DNA of 50,781 nt from an uncultured Rickettsiales bacterium (GCA_900550495.1 URSJ01000007.1:1-50781); one strand, 5' to 3'. Positions 17,757-26,178 are shown, counted from the first letter of the stretch. Numbers and translations are program-made. Notes: a model not told the origin generated them from the letters alone.

Positions 17757-17792
17757 GTGTCCGATTATAATGGACTTATGGAAATAAATCAA
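17744..17792. promoter_or_regulatory. Shared palindromic divergent promoter, both mRNAs leaderless
   Basis: The octamer ATTATAAT (17764-17771) contains TATAAT on both strands. Plus strand: TTGCTT (17744-17749), 16-bp spacer, TATAAT (17766-17771), six bases, then the prmC ATG. Minus strand: TTGATT (17792-17787), 17-bp spacer, TATAAT (17769-17764), seven bases, then the M23 ATG. Each -35 box lies inside the other gene. Only 21 bp separate the two start codons. Confidence 0.75.
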
Positions 17793-18557
17793 GCGTTCAC
17801 AATTCTAAATCGTGCTGGTGGAATTCGGGCAGCACGGATTATTACTGAAAATACTAAAAAGTTATCATATTTTAATGTATGGCGCATGGCGCACCAGTTG
17901 CGTCGCGGTGTGCCGGTAGCAAAAATTATCGGTCAGAAATGGTTTTATGGCCTGAAATTTCGGACAAATCGACATACATTAGACCCGCGCCCAGATACAG
18001 AAACACTGGTTGCGGCGGTAATTGCTGATTGTGGGGCAAATAATGCGCCGCATATTCTGGACCTGGGGACGGGAACAGGGTGCATAATTGGTGCGCTGGT
18101 AAAAAATATTCACGATGCCACAGGTGTGGCGGTTGATTGGTCGTATGGTGCGGTACGGACGGCGCGTGCAAATATGCGTGACCTGGGACTGGCTGGTCGC
18201 GTGCGCGTAATTCGCAATCGGTTTGATAACCCACGCATGGCCCAGCCCCAGGCGTTTGATATAATCGTATCCAATCCTCCATACATTGCGCGTGATGACA
18301 CGCGTGTTGATGCGGGTGCGATGCACGACCCAAAAATGGCACTGTATGCGGAAAATAATGGTTTGGCGGCATACGAATCAATTGCGCCAAACGCGTGGCG
18401 TTGGGTGCGACCGGGCGGCAAGATATATTTGGAAATCGGTGCTGGACAATCTGTGGCGGTGCGTGACATTTTTACGCGTGCGGGGTGGCAATTTTTACGT
18501 TCTGAACGTGACTTGGCTGGAATTGAACGAGTTTTGGTATTCCAAGTGACTCAATAA
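17778..18557 (+). CDS. prmC: Peptide chain release factor N5-glutamine methyltransferase
   Basis: A 259-residue SAM-dependent enzyme that methylates the Gln of the GGQ motif in release factors. It has the SAM-binding motif DLGTGTGCIIGAL and the substrate motif NPPYI (FDIIVSNPPYI), preceded by the N-terminal helical domain and the DPRPDTETLV segment typical of PrmC. Length is near normal. ATG 17778 lies six bases after a -10 box, so its message should be leaderless. Confidence 0.92.
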   Translation: MEINQAFTILNRAGGIRAARIITENTKKLSYFNVWRMAHQLRRGVPVAKIIGQKWFYGLKFRTNRHTLDPRPDTETLVAAVIADCGANNAPHILDLGTGTGCIIGALVKNIHDATGVAVDWSYGAVRTARANMRDLGLAGRVRVIRNRFDNPRMAQPQAFDIIVSNPPYIARDDTRVDAGAMHDPKMALYAENNGLAAYESIAPNAWRWVRPGGKIYLEIGAGQSVAVRDIFTRAGWQFLRSERDLAGIERVLVFQVTQ

Positions 18558-19247
18558 TTATTTGCAATTGCAACCACAATCACAATGATGACAATGGTGG
18601 CAACCACCAAAAAATGGATTGTGCTGTTTCAGCATTTTAATGGTTGAATCAACCCCGTGTCCATGAACAACATATGTTTCATCAGGTAAATTCATATTGT
18701 ACAACGCGGCAACAGACAGCCGTAAATTGTCGATGTCGCCCGTGGGCAGGTCGGTTCGTCCGACACCATCGCGAAACAGTGTGTCGCCAGATAGTAAAAT
18801 CCCATATTCAGGAAAATAGAACATCATACCGCCCGCCGAATGCCCAGGGGTGGCAATTACGTCCATATGCACGCCGGGTAAAATTTCGCGTGGGCCAGCG
18901 GTTAAATTTTCAGGGCGGCGAAAATCAGACGGAATTTTGGGCATATTGAAATATTCTAGTAACATATTACCCCACGTAATCAATTCTAAATCGTGGTGAT
19001 TCATATACCATGGCGTGTCATAGTGCGCCGCCAACCCGGGCGCGGCGGAAATATGGTCACTGTGCCCATGCGTTGCGTAAATTGCCTGCAAATGTAATCT
19101 GCGTCCATCCAGCAATTTTATCCAATCATCCGCGCACCCCCATGGGTCAAAAATCACGGCGTCCGTGCCACGCGTCACCAGGACAGAATTCGTGTTTTCT
19201 GGTGGCATGTGGATAATTTCAAATTGGACGTCGTTATTATTTTGCAT
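18558..19247 (-). CDS. Metallo-beta-lactamase-fold hydrolase (glyoxalase II-like) with Cys/His tail
   Basis: A 229-residue hydrolase with the zinc-binding motif THGHSDH, a later His in ATPGHSAGG, the bridging Asp in SGDTLFRDGVGR and a final His in VVHGHG. This order fits the glyoxalase II/GloB-like subgroup. Its last 15 residues are unusual, GCHHCHHCDCGCNCK, dense in Cys and His and likely to bind a metal. ATG 19247 overlaps the 3' end of ftsH by 11 bases, so translation is probably coupled; the frame runs further upstream but inside ftsH. Confidence 0.85.
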   Translation of the reverse strand: MQNNNDVQFEIIHMPPENTNSVLVTRGTDAVIFDPWGCADDWIKLLDGRRLHLQAIYATHGHSDHISAAPGLAAHYDTPWYMNHHDLELITWGNMLLEYFNMPKIPSDFRRPENLTAGPREILPGVHMDVIATPGHSAGGMMFYFPEYGILLSGDTLFRDGVGRTDLPTGDIDNLRLSVAALYNMNLPDETYVVHGHGVDSTIKMLKQHNPFFGGCHHCHHCDCGCNCK

Positions 19248-21126
19248 TTTTCTTTGCGCGTGTTTTTGGGGCGGTTTTCTTGGTAGTTGCTCCAGAAATG
19301 ATTTCTTTGATTTCGGCACCGGTCAATGTTTCGCGTTTCAGCAATTCATTAGCCAGACGTTCAACCGTTGCTCGGTTTTTAGTCAATAATTTTTTCGCAT
19401 CTGTGTGTGCTGCGTCCAGCCAGGCCTTGATTTCATTGTCAACCAATTCGGCGGTCTTTTCAGACGCGTTTTCCAACGCAGTGCGATTGCCAAAGTTTGT
19501 TACCTGGCTGATTGCGGCCAGACCGACGCGTGGCGACAGGCCTGCTGTCGTGATAGAATACCGGGCCAGGCGTGTTGCCATGGCAATATCACTTTCCGCG
19601 CCAGTCGTAATTTTGTCAGGACCAAAGAACACTTCTTCGGCACTGCGCCCCGCCAGGGCAATGGCCAGGTTGGCGCGAACCTCGGCAATGGTCATAGAAA
19701 CCTTGTCATCAATCGGCAGGTGTTGCACCATTCCCAATGCACGACCGCGCGGGATAATCGTTGCCTTGTGAATTGGGTCAGTAATGTCGGCATACATCTG
19801 ACTGACAAATGCGTGCCCAGCCTCGTGATAGGCGGTCAGTTTTATATCTTCGGGGCGGATTTTGCGTGCCTTGCGTGGGCCCATCAATATTTTGTCGCGT
19901 GCTTCGTCCAGGTCGATTGGGCTAATTTCTTTACGTCCGTTGCGAACCGCGTGCAGGGCGGATTCATTTAACAGATTTTCCAAATCGGCCCCCGAAAATC
20001 CAGTCGTTCCACGTGCCACATCTTGCAGATTGACATCTGTGCCAACTTTTATCTTTTTTGCGTACAAATCCAGTATCGCACGACGTCCCGACATATCGGG
20101 TAATTCAATATACACCTGGCGGTCAAAGCGCCCCGGACGCAACAACGCCGCGTCCAGCATATCTGGTCGATTTGTTGCGCCGATTACGATAATGCCAGTG
20201 TCATTTGCAAAGCCGTCCATTTCAATCAGCAACTGGTTTAACGTCTGTTCGCGATCTTGGTCGTTAAATGACCCCGTGCTGCGTCTTTGGCCAATGGCGT
20301 CGATTTCATCGATGAACAAAATGCACGGTGCGTTCCGCTTCGCCATTTCAAAGATTTCTTTGATTTTCGCAACGCCCAGTCCAACAATGATGCCAGAAAA
20401 ATCGCTGCCCGATGCGGCAAAGAATGGGACGTTTGCCTCGCCTGCGATGGCGCGTGCCAGCAATGTTTTACCAGTTCCAGGTTCCCCAGCCAGCAATACG
20501 CCACGTGGCACACGAGCACCAACGGCAGTAAATTTGTCTTTATCTTTCAGGAAATCTACGACCTCCATCAGTTCTTGCTTTTCAGAATCAATACCGGCGA
20601 CATCTGCAAATGTTGTTTTAGGTTTGCCAGTTGTGATTTTTGTCGGATTCTGCTGCGCCAGGCCACGTGTAATGCCACCCGCGCCGCCGCGCACGCCACG
20701 GAAAATCCACCACATAAAGAACAACCCCAGTATAATCGGGAACCACATTCCCAGGTATTCCATTGTGCTTTTTGATGAATCAATGGATATAGATGCGCCA
20801 TTCGCCGATATTTTGGCTAGTAATTCCGGGTCATATGTAATCGTCGCGTTAAAAGGCGTTCCGTCGCGCAGTGTCCCAGTAGCGTCTGACCCGCGGATTT
20901 TCATGGTTTTGATTTCGCCCTCGCGACGCAGGACGTCTGAAAATGATAATTCTATGGGCTTTGTTGTCGCAGTGCCCGAATTTGCCATGATGCCGCCCGG
21001 CATGCCACCTGACATAAAACCGCGCAACCCCAATGCGACAAACAATACCGCGAACACCGCGACAAATATCATTGAACTGTCGCGGCGTGTTGATTTTTTA
21101 CTGTTTTTTAACGTTTGCTTTTCCAT
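19237..21126 (-). CDS. ftsH: ATP-dependent zinc metalloprotease FtsH
   Basis: A 629-residue membrane protease of the AAA+ family that degrades membrane and regulatory proteins. It has two membrane helices around a short periplasmic domain (about 19-35 and 125-143), Walker A GEPGTGKT, Walker B CILFIDEIDAIG, the second region of homology, and the zinc site HEAGH with a third ligand in GAESDI. Two positions are odd: Walker A has Glu where Pro is usual, and the pore loop reads SGIIVGLG where FtsH normally has an aromatic residue (MFVG). It overlaps tilS at its 5' end by 29 bases. Confidence 0.95.
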   Translation of the reverse strand: MEKQTLKNSKKSTRRDSSMIFVAVFAVLFVALGLRGFMSGGMPGGIMANSGTATTKPIELSFSDVLRREGEIKTMKIRGSDATGTLRDGTPFNATITYDPELLAKISANGASISIDSSKSTMEYLGMWFPIILGLFFMWWIFRGVRGGAGGITRGLAQQNPTKITTGKPKTTFADVAGIDSEKQELMEVVDFLKDKDKFTAVGARVPRGVLLAGEPGTGKTLLARAIAGEANVPFFAASGSDFSGIIVGLGVAKIKEIFEMAKRNAPCILFIDEIDAIGQRRSTGSFNDQDREQTLNQLLIEMDGFANDTGIIVIGATNRPDMLDAALLRPGRFDRQVYIELPDMSGRRAILDLYAKKIKVGTDVNLQDVARGTTGFSGADLENLLNESALHAVRNGRKEISPIDLDEARDKILMGPRKARKIRPEDIKLTAYHEAGHAFVSQMYADITDPIHKATIIPRGRALGMVQHLPIDDKVSMTIAEVRANLAIALAGRSAEEVFFGPDKITTGAESDIAMATRLARYSITTAGLSPRVGLAAISQVTNFGNRTALENASEKTAELVDNEIKAWLDAAHTDAKKLLTKNRATVERLANELLKRETLTGAEIKEIISGATTKKTAPKTRAKKNAK

Positions 21127-22078
21127 GTCTTGTCCTAAAACTTGTTTTTGCCCCCTCGGGAACGATTAAAATCCGACCATTCAACCGACGCACAGTGCAA
21201 TGCCCCAATGTGAATTTACAATCAGACTGCAAATTACTTAGTGCACGGCGTAACGAATTCAAGCGTGGCTGATAATTATCCCCCCCAATTTGCTGAATCA
21301 ACGTCCCGATAAACTTTAACCTAATATTGTCGTCCTGGTCAAATAGAAAAGAATCTGTGAACATTGCGCGTCGTCCATCAGACACAGAAGCCACTAAATC
21401 CGCGACATCTGCTTCAATTGCGTCGCGCACCCGTCCCAGGTTTTGTATCGCTAACAAGATACGTTCGTCTGAAATACCTAGTTTATCTGCCACCAGATGG
21501 CGATTTTTGCGAATACGAACACGGGTGTATTTTTCGTCATTATTCATTTCATCTGTAAAATATTTAATGCCGTGTTCATCGCAATACTGTTTTAATTCGT
21601 GTCGCCATACACCCAACAGAGGACGGACAATCTTCACCCCATCGCGCATTGATATATCGCGCATCGCCGCCAGTCCGGACAGCCCACTGCCACGTCCCAG
21701 GTTCATTAAAAATGTTTCAATTTGGTCATCGGCCTGGTGCGCAACCAGTAACGCGTCAATGTTATTCTCGCGACACCAGTCGGTCATAAATTTATACCGT
21801 GCAGTGCGTGCAGCAGCCTCCAGTCCTGTGGTGGGCTTTTCGCCAGTCCATTGGAAAATATGACACTCAATCCCACGCGCCATACACAGGTTTCGAACAT
21901 ACGCGGCTTCGGTATCAGCACAGGTGCGTAATTTATGATTTACATGCAATGCGATGGGGTGTGCCCTAATTTCATCTAGCCAGCACAACAGACACACCGA
22001 ATCAACACCCCCACTGACCGCAACAGCCAAGCGACGCCCAATAAATTCATTCATAAATTTAATAAATTTCTGATTCAT
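21098..22078 (-). CDS. tilS: tRNA(Ile)-lysidine synthase
   Basis: A 326-residue PP-loop ATPase that converts C34 of tRNA-Ile(CAU) to lysidine, allowing AUA decoding. It has the PP-loop SGGVDS near residue 20, LHVNHKLR, and the family region HQADDQIETFLMNLGRGSGL. The C-terminal substrate-binding part is short. The start is ATG 22078 or, less likely, ATG 22054. It forms the usual tilS-ftsH pair with ftsH. Confidence 0.93.
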   Translation of the reverse strand: MNQKFIKFMNEFIGRRLAVAVSGGVDSVCLLCWLDEIRAHPIALHVNHKLRTCADTEAAYVRNLCMARGIECHIFQWTGEKPTTGLEAAARTARYKFMTDWCRENNIDALLVAHQADDQIETFLMNLGRGSGLSGLAAMRDISMRDGVKIVRPLLGVWRHELKQYCDEHGIKYFTDEMNNDEKYTRVRIRKNRHLVADKLGISDERILLAIQNLGRVRDAIEADVADLVASVSDGRRAMFTDSFLFDQDDNIRLKFIGTLIQQIGGDNYQPRLNSLRRALSNLQSDCKFTLGHCTVRRLNGRILIVPEGAKTSFRTRHGKANVKKQ

Positions 22079-22092
22079 TTCGAGTTATTTTA

Positions 22093-22101
22093 TGCTATAA
22101 T
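22093..22101 (+). promoter_or_regulatory. Extended -10 promoter of the LOG gene
   Basis: TGCTATAAT is an extended -10 match. The following leader of about 30 bases contains AAAGGAAAAGAG as ribosome-binding site. Confidence 0.6.
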
Positions 22102-22137
22102 TCGCAAAAATAAAGCGAAAAAGAAAGGAAAAGAGAA

Positions 22138-22686
22138 ATGGTAAAATTAAAATCTATGGCGGTATATTGCGGACATGAGTTTGGTTCAGAAACTGCGTTC
22201 GCACGCGACGCGGCACTGGTCGGGGAAATGTTGGCGCGTAATGGCATTCGTATGGTATTCGGTGGTGGCGATGTTGGCCTGATGGGGACGGTTGCAAATG
22301 GGGCATTGAACGCCGGCGGCGAGGTTGTTGGTGTTTCTACCCACAATGTTGTTGCTAAACAAGAGCCTGTGCACGCTGGTGTGCATGTCCAGGTGGTTGA
22401 TGGTGTCAATGAACGTAAGCAACGGATGTATGAATTGTCTGATGCGTTTATCATTTTACCGGGCGGAATTGGCACGCTGAACGAATTGACCGATATTATG
22501 ACGATGCAGCAAATTGGTGAAACGAAAAAGCCACTGTTTTTTCTGAATACGGACAATTTTTGGGCGCCGTTCGCGCGCCTGTTTGTTCACATGCATAATT
22601 GTGGTTTTATCGAAGATATCAAGGATTACGATATACGTATTGCGGCAACGCCAGCGGATTTGGAACGTGAAATCAAGAGTTTCTAA
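22138..22686 (+). CDS. LOG-family protein (nucleotide 5'-monophosphate phosphoribohydrolase)
   Basis: A 182-residue Rossmann-fold protein. The signature PGGIGTLNELTDIMT and the earlier VFGGGDVGLMG match the LOG family, which cleaves ribose 5-phosphate from (cytokinin) nucleoside monophosphates. In bacteria the physiological substrate is usually unknown. Length is typical. A clear Shine-Dalgarno sequence precedes ATG 22138. Confidence 0.9.
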   Translation: MVKLKSMAVYCGHEFGSETAFARDAALVGEMLARNGIRMVFGGGDVGLMGTVANGALNAGGEVVGVSTHNVVAKQEPVHAGVHVQVVDGVNERKQRMYELSDAFIILPGGIGTLNELTDIMTMQQIGETKKPLFFLNTDNFWAPFARLFVHMHNCGFIEDIKDYDIRIAATPADLEREIKSF

Positions 22687-22916
22687 ATCTGGATAATTTT
22701 GTTCCTGGCGGTTTCTCCACGGATGATTTTAATGCTGGTTTTCGGCACGTCAAAATGTCGAGCCAGCATTTTTATTACGGCGGCATTTGCTGCGCCATCG
22801 GTGGGCGCAGCGGTCGTATGCACGCGAATTGTGCCATCAGGCGCAACATCAACACTGTTTTGTCGTGCCCGTGGCATAACGCGAACATTAAAAATCTGTT
22901 TTGAATCGTTCATCAC
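22683..22916 (-). CDS. DUF167/UPF0235 family protein
   Basis: A 77-residue protein that fits the YggU-like DUF167 fold: RVMPRARQNSV, then VHTTAAPTDGAANAAVIKML and SIKIIRGETARNKII. Function unknown. It overlaps the 3' end of the HIT gene by 29 bases, and its own stop touches the convergent LOG stop. The start may be ATG 22916 or the next ATG at 22913. Confidence 0.85.
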   Translation of the reverse strand: MMNDSKQIFNVRVMPRARQNSVDVAPDGTIRVHTTAAPTDGAANAAVIKMLARHFDVPKTSIKIIRGETARNKIIQI

Positions 22917-23235
22917 TCATGATATGCAAATGAAAATGGAATACCGATTGGCCAGCACCTGCGCCCGTGTTGGCGACTGCGCGGAAATTCTTATTTAATC
23001 CCAATGTATCCGCGGTTTTGCGTACTGCCGCCCAAAAACCGCGCTGTAATTCCGCCGGCGCATTTGCAGTAAAATCATAAATATCGGTATATTCGCCACG
23101 TGGCACAACCAGGACGTGCGTTTTGGCACGCGGGTTTACATCAAAAAAAGCCAGTGCATATTCGTCACTGTAAACCTGTTTACACGGGATTTGCCCCGCG
23201 ATAATTTTCGCAAAAACATTGTCAGAATCATACAT
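22888..23235 (-). CDS. HIT-family nucleotide-binding hydrolase
   Basis: A 115-residue protein of the HINT branch. The active site HFHLHI lies near the C-terminus, and the FDVNPRAKTHVLVVPR segment is typical. It hydrolyses phosphoramidate or adenylated substrates; the natural substrate is uncertain. AGGGGG precedes the ATG. Confidence 0.92.
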   Translation of the reverse strand: MYDSDNVFAKIIAGQIPCKQVYSDEYALAFFDVNPRAKTHVLVVPRGEYTDIYDFTANAPAELQRGFWAAVRKTADTLGLNKNFRAVANTGAGAGQSVFHFHLHIMSDERFKTDF

Positions 23236-23294
23236 ATTTGCCCCCTGGTATTTTGTTTGCTCAGGATATTATACACAAAACGTAAAATCAAGTA

Positions 23295-23321
23295 TTGAAA
23301 TTCATCAGCCGCGCATTATAT
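23295..23321 (+). promoter_or_regulatory. Possible heat-shock (sigma32-type) promoter of groESL
   Basis: TTGAAA (23295-23300) and GCGCATTATAT (23311-23321) are spaced roughly as in sigma32 promoters. The match is weak. No CIRCE operator (TTAGCACTC-N9-GAGTGCTAA) is present, so HrcA control is not supported. Confidence 0.3.
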
Positions 23322-23346
23322 ATACGGGGAACAAGGAGATTTTAAC

Positions 23347-23634
23347 ATGATGAAACCTTTACATAATTATGTTTTACTGACGCGGTTGAACGAAGAATCT
23401 AAAACCGCTGGCGGAATAATTATCCCTGATAATGCCAAGGAAAAACCATCACGCGGTTGCGTTGTTGCTGTGGGTGATGGTGTATACGAACACGGTGCGC
23501 GTGTGCCGATGACCGTTAAAGTTGGCGATACCGTCCTGTTTGCAAAATGGGCGTCGTCCGCGAACGAGGTTAAAATTGACGGCACTGACTATGTGTTAAT
23601 CAAAGAATCTGACATTTTAGGAATTTTGGAATAA
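23347..23634 (+). CDS. groES: Co-chaperonin GroES
   Basis: A 95-residue lid of the GroEL chamber. It starts MKPLHNYVLLTRL (from ATG 23350 or the adjacent ATG 23347), and contains the mobile loop EESKTAGGIIIPDNAKEKPS and the C-terminal ESDILGILE. AAGGAG is the ribosome-binding site. groL starts 15 bases after the stop. Confidence 0.96.
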   Translation: MMKPLHNYVLLTRLNEESKTAGGIIIPDNAKEKPSRGCVVAVGDGVYEHGARVPMTVKVGDTVLFAKWASSANEVKIDGTDYVLIKESDILGILE

Positions 23635-23649
23635 CCAAAGGACAAAATT

Positions 23650-25269
23650 ATGGCAAAAAATATTGTTTTCGATACAGATAAACTGGCGGCGGGCGTCGAT
23701 AAATTGGCCGATGCCGTTAAAATCACCATGGGGCCCAAGGGGCGCACTGTAATTATTGAAAAATCATATGGTGCACCCGTTGCGACCAAGGACGGTGTTA
23801 CCGTGGCCAAGGCCGTATCATTGAAGGATCCTGCGGAAAACGTTGGTGCTCGTATGGTTCAAGAGGTGGCGAAAAAGGCCGGTGATGACGCGGGTGACGG
23901 CACAACAACTGCGACTGTTCTGGCACAAAAGATTATACGCGAGGGTCGCCGTGTTATCGCCGCTGGTATGAACCCAATGGATGTAAAGCGCGGTATTGAT
24001 ATTGCTGTATCGGCGGTCGTTGCCGATATTGACGCACATGCCCGCCCGGTCAAAGACAGTGCAGAAATCGCACAGGTCGCGACAATTTCTGCGAATTCTG
24101 ACCGTGATATTGGCGAGAAAATCGCTGGTGCAATGGAAAAGGTCGGGCGTGAAGGTGTAATCACGGTGGAAGAAGCCAAAGGCTTGGAAACAGAAATCGA
24201 CGTCGTAGAAGGTATGCAGTTTGACCAGGGATTTATGTCGCCATACTTTGTCACCAACAGTGAAAAAATGTTGGCAGAATTGGACGGCGCACAAATTTTG
24301 GTTTCTGAAAAGAAAATCACGGGATTACAGGCACTGTTGCCGATTCTGGAACCAATTGCACAATCAGGACGCCCGTTGCTGATTATCGCCGAAGACGTTG
24401 AATCCGAAGCGTTGGCGACATTGGTGTTGAACCGTCTGCGCGGTGGTCTGAAAGTTTGCGCGGTCAAGGCCCCAGGCTTTGGCGATCGCCGCAAAGAAAT
24501 GTTGAAAGATATTGCCGCAGTGACAGGCGCAACGGTTATTTCCGATGATATGGGTATGACATTTGAAAATATTACCACGGCAGTGCTGGGCAGTGCGAAA
24601 AAGGTCGTCGTCAGCAAGGATTCAACCCTGATTGCCCAGGGCGCGGGCGACAAATCGGCCATTGACGCGCGTGCGGACGAAATCCGCAAACTGTTGTCCA
24701 CAACGACATCAGAATATGACCGCGAAAAATTGTCCGAACGTCTGGCGAAATTGGTCGGTGGCGTTGCCGTTATCAAGGTTGGCGGCATGACCGAGGTCGA
24801 GGTTAAAGAAAAGAAAGACCGTGTTGATGACGCGTTGGCGGCGACACGTGCGGCGGTTGCCGATGGTATTGTGGCCGGCGGTGGTATTGCGCTGGTTCGT
24901 GCGGCGACGGCATTGGAAAAAGTTCATGGCGCGAACACCGACCAGAACGTCGGTATTGATATCGTTCGCCGTGCAATCGTTGCCCCATGTGCCCAGATTG
25001 CCGAAAACGCCGGCGTGTCTGGTGAAATCGTTGTAGGCAAGGTTTCGGAATCGTCCGATTATAACTTTGGTTACAATGCCCAGACCGGTGAATATGTCGA
25101 TATGATGGCGGCGGGCATTATTGACCCGGCCAAGGTTGTAAAAACTGCAATCCAGGCCGCAGCGTCAACCGCGGGTGCAATTCTGACCACAGGTTGCGTA
25201 ATGTCTGAAATTCCCGAAGAAAAGCCAGCAGCCCCCGCAATGGGTGGTGGCATGCCAGGCATGATGTAA
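23650..25269 (+). CDS. groL: Chaperonin GroEL
   Basis: A 539-residue ATP-driven folding chamber subunit. The ATP-binding segment DGTTTATVLAQ is present, as are apical-domain sequences (DQGFMSPYFVTN) and the Gly/Met-rich C-terminal tail MGGGMPGMM. Length matches the family. It is co-transcribed with groES and closed by a strong terminator. Confidence 0.98.
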   Translation: MAKNIVFDTDKLAAGVDKLADAVKITMGPKGRTVIIEKSYGAPVATKDGVTVAKAVSLKDPAENVGARMVQEVAKKAGDDAGDGTTTATVLAQKIIREGRRVIAAGMNPMDVKRGIDIAVSAVVADIDAHARPVKDSAEIAQVATISANSDRDIGEKIAGAMEKVGREGVITVEEAKGLETEIDVVEGMQFDQGFMSPYFVTNSEKMLAELDGAQILVSEKKITGLQALLPILEPIAQSGRPLLIIAEDVESEALATLVLNRLRGGLKVCAVKAPGFGDRRKEMLKDIAAVTGATVISDDMGMTFENITTAVLGSAKKVVVSKDSTLIAQGAGDKSAIDARADEIRKLLSTTTSEYDREKLSERLAKLVGGVAVIKVGGMTEVEVKEKKDRVDDALAATRAAVADGIVAGGGIALVRAATALEKVHGANTDQNVGIDIVRRAIVAPCAQIAENAGVSGEIVVGKVSESSDYNFGYNAQTGEYVDMMAAGIIDPAKVVKTAIQAAASTAGAILTTGCVMSEIPEEKPAAPAMGGGMPGMM

Positions 25270-25296
25270 AAAAACGCCCCATCCGGGGCGTTTTTT
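25270..25296 (+). terminator. groESL terminator
   Basis: ACGCCCC and GGGGCGT hairpin flanked by A and T runs, directly after the groL stop. Confidence 0.9.
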
Positions 25297-25833
25297 ATTA
25301 GAGAGCAGAGTGCAGAGAGCAGAGAGCAATGTTGCGCGCCATCCGGCGCGCTTGTTTTTCCGTTGCGGTCTAACTTCCCCTCCGGGAACCACCCACGGAA
25401 TTTAACAATTCCGCGGGGCCCGGGTTGGGGTGGTGCGAAGCACCGGGTTGGTCTTGAGAGTTCGCGATGATGTGCATAAAATAAAAGACCACCTCCCCGC
25501 TACGCGGGACTCCTCCACAGGAGGAGAACTTGCACCGCGACAGAAACAAAATAAAGTTCCCCTCTGGGAAGCCGGGGTGCCCGCAGGCCGGGGTGTCGGT
25601 TACCTATGGATTGCTTCACTACGCTCGCAATGACAAGTGTTTAGCTCTATCATTACGGTGTGAAAATCCCCTTCGCTGGCGAAGGGGTGTCCACGCAGTG
25701 GACGGGGTAGTGGTTTTATCAGTCCCTGCGGGGCAATGGATACCGACCTTCGTCGGTATGACGACTTAAAAAATAGTAAATAACATAAACCTGAACAATG
25801 TTCGTAAAATAAAAACAAATAAACCGTCCTTGT

Positions 25834-25860
25834 CATTCCTGCGCAGGCAGGAATAGGGTC
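25834..25860 (+). repeat. 27-bp terminal inverted repeat, left
   Basis: Contains the palindrome ATTCCTGCGCAGGCAGGAAT followed by AGGGTC. It matches the reverse complement of 26052-26078 with one mismatch; the two bound a 191-bp segment. Confidence 0.7.
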
Positions 25861-26051
25861 TTTAAAATTACTCCCGCCCATTGTTGCACAATATGCGTAA
25901 AATATGCTTCCCCAACCACACACAACACCGTCATACCGGCGCAGGCCGGTATCCACTGTGTTCCCTTGGCACGTCACAATTGGGCGATTAGTCCCCATAA
26001 AATAAAATCCGCAATTGTTTGGGCATGGCTCGCGTTCGCTCGCACTGCACG

Positions 26052-26078
26052 GTCCCTATTCCTGCCTGCGCAGGAATG
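26052..26078 (-). repeat. 27-bp terminal inverted repeat, right
   Basis: Inverted copy of 25834-25860 with one difference. The pair could be the ends of a small non-autonomous element or two independent insertions of the same palindrome. Confidence 0.7.
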
Positions 26079-26154
26079 AATCCAAGCGAAGCGCAGGATG
26101 CGGCAAGGACGCAGTCCGCAGGCGACACATGAATAGTTTTCTATTCTAAAACTA

Positions 26155-26178
26155 TATCACTTTATCACTTACTCACTT
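26155..26178 (+). repeat. Octamer repeat tract, copy 3
   Basis: TATCACTT, TATCACTT, ACTCACTT in direct succession, ending exactly at the stop codon of the small HTH gene. It is the same unit that flanks the broken gene near 10 kb. Confidence 0.8.

Larger units (their letters stand above)
25299..26150. repeat. Gene-free mosaic of palindromic repeat modules
   Basis: About 850 bases without a credible gene. It begins with GAGAGC-type short repeats (25301-25331). Many hairpins follow, including 25334-25351, 25668-25687 (CCCCTTCG/CGAAGGGG), 25689-25703, 25740-25759, 25835-25854, 25933-25952 and 26058-26077. Four of them share one consensus around GTCATwCC..GGwATCC, a type of dispersed palindrome found in many genomes. 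A further piece, ATTGCTTCACTACGCTCGC (25609 on), is also of a widely dispersed type. It looks like a landing site for repetitive DNA. Confidence 0.7.

Noticed and set aside
19862..21169. Long open frame of 435 codons on the plus strand opposite ftsH
   Set aside because: It lies fully antisense to a clear ftsH; its sequence is low-complexity Ser/Pro/Arg with no known motif.
23236..23346. CIRCE operator for HrcA before groES
   Set aside because: No TTAGCACTC/GAGTGCTAA pair is present in the upstream region.
23859..24788. 309-codon minus-strand frame opposite groL
   Set aside because: A shadow of the highly biased groL coding sequence; no motif and no ribosome-binding site.
25299..26150. CRISPR array or protein genes in the repeat mosaic
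   Set aside because: Palindromes differ from one another and spacing is irregular; open frames cross hairpins and show no coding character.
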